Source: an uncultured Aquimonas sp. (GTDB lineage Bacteria; Pseudomonadota; Gammaproteobacteria; Xanthomonadales; Xanthomonadaceae). Taken from it: a stretch of 64,000 nucleotides of DNA. The stretch lies in the NCBI RefSeq assembly GCF_937888285.1, contig NZ_CALART010000008.1, positions 99,499-163,498 on the forward strand, given 5' to 3'. The position numbers were made by a program, and so were the translations under genes. Below the pieces are notes generated by a model. The model saw nothing but the letters and a program-made list of their open reading frames with translations. It made no database searches and had not been told where the DNA came from. Position 1 is the stretch's first letter. Every line of letters starts with the position of its first letter. This document shows positions 58,994-64,000 of this stretch, in pieces.

Positions 58994-59945
58994 TCACGCG
59001 GCCGGCGGCGGCGCGCGCGCTGCGGGCCGGTAGTGCGCTTGCTCCAGCGCGCCGTGCTTCTCGAAGTGGGCGAGGATGGCGCGGATGGCGGTGGGTTCCT
59101 CGATGCTGGCGACGATCCGTACCGCGCCGCCGCAGTGGGCGCAGGTGGTGATGTCGATGGAAAAGACCCGCTTGAGCCGTTGCGCCCAGCTCATCGCACG
59201 GCGCTTCTGCTCGGGGCTGCGCGGCTCGTCGTGGGCGCTTGCGTCAACCGGCGCCGCATCGCCCGCAGGCCGCTTGCCGCGCCCCGAGGGCGTCAGCTGC
59301 GCACGCAGGTTTGCATTCGGGGCGAATACGCCGTGGAAGCGGGTGAGATGCGCGCGAGGTGGCGGGACCAGTGCGGCCAGTTTCGCGATGAAGTCGACCG
59401 CATCCCATTCGACATGGGTGGTGCCATTGCGCCATGGCGTCTTGAGCTGATACCGCACCCTTCCCTGCGGTGAGATCGACAGCCGCTGCTCGCTGATGGC
59501 CGGGCGCGTGATGTAGCGGCACAGCTTTTCGAGCTTGTGGCTTTCGTGTGCTTCCGCGGCCACGCCGGCATGCAGCGAGAAGCCGCCGACCTTGCCGGCA
59601 TCGCCCTCCAGCGAGCCTGCGTCACCGGGCAATGTTTGCAGCGTGACGACCTTGCGGCCAGCGTCGCGACCGGTGGCGATGCGGTAGGTCATCGAACTCA
59701 TCCGCAGCCCATCCATGCCGTCGTCGCTACCCGCGCTGTCGGACAGGAACACGGATTCGTCTTCGCCTTCGAGCCAGCCGCGGCGCGACAGGTGCCGGCA
59801 CACGCGATGCGCGATGGTGTTGGCGAGCTGCGTCAGTTGCGCAGAGGTGGGGGCACGGGCGCGGCGCAGGCGCGGCTTGCGCTGCGGCGGCTCGACGTTC
59901 GCGTCGTACACGCCGTCGAGCCACAGCATGTGGAAGTGGATGGCC
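58994..59945 (-). pseudogene. 5'-truncated IS91-type transposase
   Basis: About 317 codons in one frame without the normal start. HFHMLWLDGVYDANVE lies at the truncated end, followed by KLEKLCRYITRPAISEQRLS, LTRFHGVFAPNANLRAQLTP and the zinc-finger-like ending DITTCAHCGGAVRIVASIEE, all typical of Y2 rolling-circle transposases of the IS91 family. The N-terminal part is gone, and the frame runs straight into the trpF remnant. The 206 bp between its stop and the IS3-type element hold no gene. Confidence 0.85.
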
Positions 59946-60245
59946 GCGCTGCAAGAGCGCTGGCCGAACGCCGACGGTTTCCTGTTCGACAGCCACGGCA
60001 AGGGCGCAGCCGGCGGTACCGGCCACACGTTCGACTGGAGCGCGATCCCCGGCGGACTGCACCGGCCGTTCGTGCTGGCCGGCGGGATCACGCCGGACAA
60101 CGTGCACGACGCGATCCGCGCCACCTCGCCGTGGGCGGTGGACGTGGCCAGCGGGATCGAAGTCGCGCCGGGAGTCAAGGACGGCGAGAAGATGCGCCGC
60201 TTCGTGGCGGAAGTGCGACGTGCCGACGGTACCGGTCCCGATTGA
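59943..60245 (+). pseudogene. trpF: 3' fragment of trpF
   Basis: About 100 codons of phosphoribosylanthranilate isomerase, the third step of tryptophan synthesis. GFLFDSHGKGAAGGTGHTFD, PFVLAGGITPDNVHDAI and WAVDVASGIEVAPGVKDGEK are the conserved phosphate-binding C-terminal half. The N-terminal half is missing at the junction with the IS91-type remnant, so this copy cannot be functional unless a complete copy exists elsewhere. Confidence 0.9.
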
Positions 60246-60310
60246 ACGGCGTTTTCCTTTACGCGCTGCGTGTGTCCCTGTAGTTTTCCCCCGTCCCTAC
60301 GGATCCACCC

Positions 60311-61420
60311 ATGAGCACTCCGGCCCGCACCCGCAAGGCCACCCCGGCCAGGAAGACCGCTGCGTCCAAGCCGGCGCCGCGCCGCAAGAGCCGTGCGGCG
60401 CCGCCGCCCGAACTCCTGTCCATCGACCTGGCCTTGCAGGGCGGCGGCTCGCACGGCGCCTTCACCTGGGGCGTGCTCGACCGCTTGCTGGAAGAGGAGT
60501 GGCTGCGGATCGATGGCGTGTCCGGTACTTCCGCAGGCGCGATGAACGCGGCCGTGCTGGTCGATGGCTTCGAACGTGGCAGTCGCCAGGGCGCGCGCGA
60601 GGCGCTGGCCCGGTTCTGGCGCGCGGTGTCCGACGCAGCGCGCTTCAGTCCGCTGCAGCGCGGGCCGCTGGACGTGCTGATGGGACGCTGGAGCCTGGAG
60701 GGCTCGCCGGCGTTCCTGGCCATGGACCTGGTGTCGCGGCTGTGGTCGCCCTACGACCTCAATCCGTTCGGCGTCAATCCGCTGCGCGACATCCTGGAGC
60801 GCTCACTCGATTTCGACGCGCTGTCGAAGTCGGACATCAAGCTGTTCATCACCGCCACCAACGTGCGTACCGGCCGCGGCAAGGTGTTCCGCAACGCCGA
60901 ACTGAGCCCGGACGTGCTGCTGGCCTCGGCCTGCCTGCCGAACATGTTCCAGGCGGTGGAGGTGGACGGCGAGTACTACTGGGACGGCGGCTACTCCGGC
61001 AACCCGACCATGACCCCGCTGGTGCGCGACTGCAATTCGGACGACGTGATCCTGGTCGCGGTCAACCCGGTCGAGCGTCCCGACCGGCCGACCGGCGCGC
61101 GCGAGATCCTCAACCGGATCAACGAGATTTCCTTCAACGCCGGCCTGCTCAAGGAACTGCGCATGATCGCGCTGCTGCGCCAGGTGGCCGACGTGGGCAA
61201 CTGCGAGGGCGCGCGCTGGGCGAGCAAGCGCATCCACCTGGTGCGCAACGACCTGGCCACCGTGCTGGATTCCTCGTCGAAGATGAGCGCCGAGTGGGCG
61301 TTCCTGGAGATGTTGCACAAGGAGGGGCGGCGCGTGGCCGAGTCCTTCCTGGCGCAGGACGGCGCCAACCTGGGCAAGCGCTCATCGATCGACCTGAACG
61401 TGCTGCTGGAAGGAGTGTGA
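60311..61420 (+). CDS. Patatin-like phospholipase
   Basis: A 369-aa lipid acyl hydrolase. After an Ala/Lys-rich start it has ALQGGGSHGAFTWGVLD (oxyanion GGGxxG), VSGTSAGAMNAAV (GxSxG nucleophile) and YYWDGGYSGNPTMTPL (DGG, catalytic Asp). No signal peptide, so it is probably cytoplasmic and acts on membrane lipids. It is followed after two bases by the GntP-type permease. Confidence 0.9.
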   Translation: MSTPARTRKATPARKTAASKPAPRRKSRAAPPPELLSIDLALQGGGSHGAFTWGVLDRLLEEEWLRIDGVSGTSAGAMNAAVLVDGFERGSRQGAREALARFWRAVSDAARFSPLQRGPLDVLMGRWSLEGSPAFLAMDLVSRLWSPYDLNPFGVNPLRDILERSLDFDALSKSDIKLFITATNVRTGRGKVFRNAELSPDVLLASACLPNMFQAVEVDGEYYWDGGYSGNPTMTPLVRDCNSDDVILVAVNPVERPDRPTGAREILNRINEISFNAGLLKELRMIALLRQVADVGNCEGARWASKRIHLVRNDLATVLDSSSKMSAEWAFLEMLHKEGRRVAESFLAQDGANLGKRSSIDLNVLLEGV

Positions 61421-61422
61421 GC

Positions 61423-62877
61423 ATGGGACTGCTGGGCATGCTGGTCGGCCTCGGCCTGTTGATGTACCTGTCCTACCGGGGCTGGAGCGTGCTGCTGCTG
61501 GCGCCGGCCGCGGCGTTGGTGGTGGCGGCGTTCTCCGGCGAGCCGCTGCTGGCGCACTGGACCTTGACCTTCATGTCGGCCGCCGCCGGATTCATCTCCC
61601 AGTTCTTCCCGCTGTTCCTGCTCGGCGCGCTGTTCGGAAAGCTGATGGAGGACAGCGGCTCGGTCGAGGCCATCGCCGCGTTCATGACCGCCAAGCTCGG
61701 CACCCGGCGGGCGATGCTGGCGGTGGTGCTGTCCGGCGCGCTGGTGACCTACGGCGGGGTGAGCCTGTTCGTGGCGATCTTCGTGCTGGTGCCGATGGCC
61801 GCGGTGCTGTTCCGCGGCGCCGGCATCCCGCGTCGGCTGATGCCGCCGGCGCTGGCGCTGGGCACGATGACCTTCACCATGTCGGCCATGCCCGGCACGC
61901 CCTCGATCCAGAACGCGATCCCGATGCCGTTCTTCGGCACCACGCCGTTCGCCGCGCCCGGGCTGGGCCTGATCGCCTCGGCGATCATGCTGGCGTTCGG
62001 CCTGTGGTGGCTGGCCCGCGCCGAACGTCGCGCGCGGCTGGCGGGCGAAGGCTTCGGCGAGTTGGCCACGCCCGACGCCGGCATGGTGGCCGAGGACGAG
62101 ATCGTGCGCGAACGCGCGGCGGTGGCGCAGCCCTTCGATCCGGCCGAGGCGGCGCATGGCGTCCAGGGCAGCGGCCTGCCGTCGGCGCTGGTTGCGTTCG
62201 CGCCGCTGGCGGTGGTGATCGGGGTGAACCTGCTGATGTCGCTGCTGATCCTGCCGCGGATGGACGTGTCCTACCTGCAGTACGCGCGCTTCGGCGAAAC
62301 CTCGCTGTCCGAGGTGGCGGGCGTGTGGTCGGTGTCGGTGGCGCTGGCCGCGGCGATCGCCACCACCATCGCGCTGAACCTGCGCCGCTTCCCCTCGCTG
62401 CGTTCGAGCATGGACTCCGGCGCCAACGCCTCGGTGCTGCCGATCCTGGCGGTGGGCAGCCTGGTCGGTTTCGGCGCGGTGGTCGCGGCGATGCCGGCCT
62501 TCGAGATCGTGCGCGACTGGGTACTGGGCATCGGCGGCGGTCCGCTGGTGTCGCTGGCGGTGGCGACCAACATCCTCGCCGGCCTCACCGGCTCGGCGTC
62601 CGGCGGCCTGACCATCGCCCTGGATGCGCTGGGTCCGACTTTCATGGCCATCGCCTACGAGACCGGACTGTCGCCGGAGCTGATGCATCGGGTGGCGGTG
62701 ATCGGCGCCGGCACCCTGGACAGCCTGCCGCACAACGGCGCGGTGGTGACTCTGCTGGCGGTGTGCGGCTGCACCCACCGCGACAGCTACGGCGACATCG
62801 CGGTGACCGCGGTGCTCGGCTCGATCGTGGCGCTGGTGGTGGTGATCGTGCTGGGGACGATGTTCGGGTCGTTCTGA
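61423..62877 (+). CDS. GntP-family permease
   Basis: A 484-aa transporter with about twelve helices. LVTYGGVSLFVAIFVLVPMA, the segment AMPGTPSIQNAIPMPFFG and LTGSASGGLTIALDAL are characteristic of the GntP family, which imports gluconate or hydroxy acids such as D-beta-hydroxybutyrate. The central hydrophilic loop (~200-260) is acidic. Substrate uncertain. Preceded by GGAG at the end of the patatin gene. Confidence 0.9.
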   Translation: MGLLGMLVGLGLLMYLSYRGWSVLLLAPAAALVVAAFSGEPLLAHWTLTFMSAAAGFISQFFPLFLLGALFGKLMEDSGSVEAIAAFMTAKLGTRRAMLAVVLSGALVTYGGVSLFVAIFVLVPMAAVLFRGAGIPRRLMPPALALGTMTFTMSAMPGTPSIQNAIPMPFFGTTPFAAPGLGLIASAIMLAFGLWWLARAERRARLAGEGFGELATPDAGMVAEDEIVRERAAVAQPFDPAEAAHGVQGSGLPSALVAFAPLAVVIGVNLLMSLLILPRMDVSYLQYARFGETSLSEVAGVWSVSVALAAAIATTIALNLRRFPSLRSSMDSGANASVLPILAVGSLVGFGAVVAAMPAFEIVRDWVLGIGGGPLVSLAVATNILAGLTGSASGGLTIALDALGPTFMAIAYETGLSPELMHRVAVIGAGTLDSLPHNGAVVTLLAVCGCTHRDSYGDIAVTAVLGSIVALVVVIVLGTMFGSF

Positions 62878-62917
62878 GCGCACGTGCGCGGCGTGACGGC
62901 GCCGCCCGGCACGATGC

Positions 62918-63295
62918 TCAGGCGCGGCGCGGCTGGATCGAGGCCAGCTGCGCGTCGGCCAGTCCCAGCAGCAGGCGCCGCGTTTCGCGGCCGCCGCAGC
63001 GGAACGCCTGCAGCAGGCGTCGCTCGAGCGGGTCGTGGACCAGTTCGGCGTCGAGTGCCGGAATGTCGTCCGGATCCGCCTCCCAGGCCAGCGGGCCACG
63101 GCCGGTGGCCAGCCACTCGAAACGCACGCGGGTGAAATGCGCCAGGCGTTCCAGCCGCGACGTCGCCGGCTGTGCGCCGACCGAACATTCCCAGTTCGCC
63201 ACCGCGCCGCGGGTCACGCCGAGGCGGCCGGCCAGCATTTCCTGCGACATGCATGCGCGTTGTCGCGCAATGCGGATCCGCATTGAAAGTTCCAT
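62918..63295 (-). CDS. XRE-family regulator, first of a pair
   Basis: A 125-aa protein with an N-terminal Cro/CI helix-turn-helix (MSQEMLAGRLGVTRGAVANW), a linker (FEWLATGRGPL) and a C-terminal segment ALDAELVHDPLERRLLQAFR ending in a helical region. It is closely similar in layout to the gene at 63484-63855. Start at 63295 or 63283. Target unknown. Confidence 0.85.
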   Translation of the reverse strand: MELSMRIRIARQRACMSQEMLAGRLGVTRGAVANWECSVGAQPATSRLERLAHFTRVRFEWLATGRGPLAWEADPDDIPALDAELVHDPLERRLLQAFRCGGRETRRLLLGLADAQLASIQPRRA

Positions 63296-63483
63296 GATCC
63301 CCCCTGCCAATTCCGTGCAGGCGTTCCAGACTAGACCTGTGACGGAGTGCCTGCAAGTACGTGACACGGGTTGCGGATGGGCGGGAATTGCAAGCGATAT
63401 TGAGCAATTTGTACAGCCTCGCTTGCATGGAATGGCGGATGGACGGTTGAATCCGCGAAGGCGCTTACCCTCCCGGTCGGTCG

Positions 63484-63855
63484 TTATTCCACATATCGTC
63501 TTGCCGAGATTTTCAGCGTTTTCATTGCCTGCTTGCGGACACGCATGGACGCCAGGCGAAAGGCTTCAAGGAGTTGGCGTTCGACCGGATCCTCCACGAA
63601 ATCCGCATCGACGGCAGGCGTAGGCGGTTCTTCGGGCGGGGAGTCGGGCAGCATCGTGCCTCGCCCGGCTGCGAGCCATTCGTACGACACGCCGGTAACG
63701 CGCGCGATCTTTCCCATGCGGCTTGTCGCAGGTACGGCGTTCGCGCATTCCCAGTTGGCCACCGCTCCACGGGTAACGCCTATCCGATCCGCCAATGCCT
63801 GCTGCGATGCTCCTGCATGGCGGCGTGCCTTCCTTATGCGCAAGGCCAGCGTCAT
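63484..63855 (-). CDS. XRE-family regulator, second of a pair
   Basis: A 123-aa paralogue of the preceding regulator: LADRIGVTRGAVANWECANA, VSYEWLAAGRGTM and VDADFVEDPVERQLLEAFRL align directly with it. The pair likely arose by tandem duplication. Start at 63855 (MTLALRIRKARR) or in-frame at 63879. The 188-bp gap between the two holds no other gene. Confidence 0.85.
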   Translation of the reverse strand: MTLALRIRKARRHAGASQQALADRIGVTRGAVANWECANAVPATSRMGKIARVTGVSYEWLAAGRGTMLPDSPPEEPPTPAVDADFVEDPVERQLLEAFRLASMRVRKQAMKTLKISARRYVE

Positions 63856-63948
63856 GCGTACCCCCTGTGGTAACTGCATGGCTCGAAGTGTCTTGCCCCC
63901 AGGTCCTTGGACCCGATGGAATGTTAGACAGCCATCGAGGAGCAAGAC

Positions 63949-64000
63949 ATGGGACGGAAGAGCGAACTGCCTGCGGAGAAGCGCGTAGAACTGGTGCTAG
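63949..64000 (+). CDS. Start of a transposase gene (runs off the window)
   Basis: Seventeen codons, MGRKSELPAEKRVELVL, after a GAGGAG ribosome-binding site. The sequence resembles the start of IS3/IS481-type transposase OrfA proteins. TGTTAGACAGCC at 63922 may be the element's left end. The rest lies outside the window. Confidence 0.5.
   Translation, partial: MGRKSELPAEKRVELVL

Noticed and set aside
1..64000. CRISPR arrays, rRNA or tRNA genes
   Set aside because: No regularly spaced repeats and no rRNA or tRNA signatures were seen in the window.

Overview
The window is GC-rich, proteobacterial DNA. The tightly packed left 36 kb and the trpF-patatin-GntP block at the right look gammaproteobacterial, most like Xanthomonadales/Lysobacterales; this is judged from protein style only, without a database search. 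There are no rRNA, tRNA or CRISPR features.

Region 1 (1-36281) is an anaerobic nitrate-respiration island. A long minus-strand array runs from moaA at 14890 through moaC-mog (fused), moeA, moaD, moaE, mobA, an unnamed small gene, modA, modB, modC, narK, narG, narH and narJ, which leaves the window. The cell thus makes molybdenum cofactor, imports molybdate, imports nitrate and reduces it from one gene block. A Moco-type riboswitch precedes moaA. Upstream lie fnr (oxygen sensor with the cysteine motif), a HemN-like gene lacking one radical-SAM cysteine, a phenylpyruvate/indolepyruvate-type decarboxylase and a PAS-NIT chemoreceptor. Next come a TDT anion transporter, a TonB receptor-ABC transporter-nnrS operon, the oxygen-independent ubiquinone genes ubiU, ubiV and a chorismate mutase-UbiT fusion, denitrification-associated small genes (DGC, DUF2249, a multi-helix membrane protein) and a second Crp/Fnr regulator. 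Nine FNR-like 14-mers (TTGAT-N4-ATCAA type) lie in front of these units. Eight sit 63-73 bp upstream of a start codon; the ninth precedes the riboswitch.

Region 2 (36282-47684) is an integrative element: an XRE repressor, an operator/promoter, a small HTH protein, a tyrosine integrase, an HD-domain protein, a BPSL0761-type protein, an unrecognised 296-aa protein and a single 1798-aa protein with two tyrosine-recombinase-like domains. The large gene is bracketed by imperfect 40-bp direct repeats.

Region 3 (47685-59945) is an assembly of mobile DNA. It holds an IS1634-type transposase, a fragment of a phage lysis-type gene, and an eight-gene Mrp/Mnh-like cation/proton antiporter operon with three antiporter-type subunits. 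It continues with an IS91/ISCR-type origin motif, a complete IS3-type element with 18-bp inverted repeats, and a 5'-truncated IS91-type transposase. The ISCR-like arrangement suggests, but does not prove, that rolling-circle transposition moved the antiporter operon.

Region 4 (59943-64000) is ordinary chromosome: the 3' end of trpF cut off by the IS91 remnant, a patatin phospholipase, a GntP-family permease, two paralogous XRE regulators and the first codons of another transposase.
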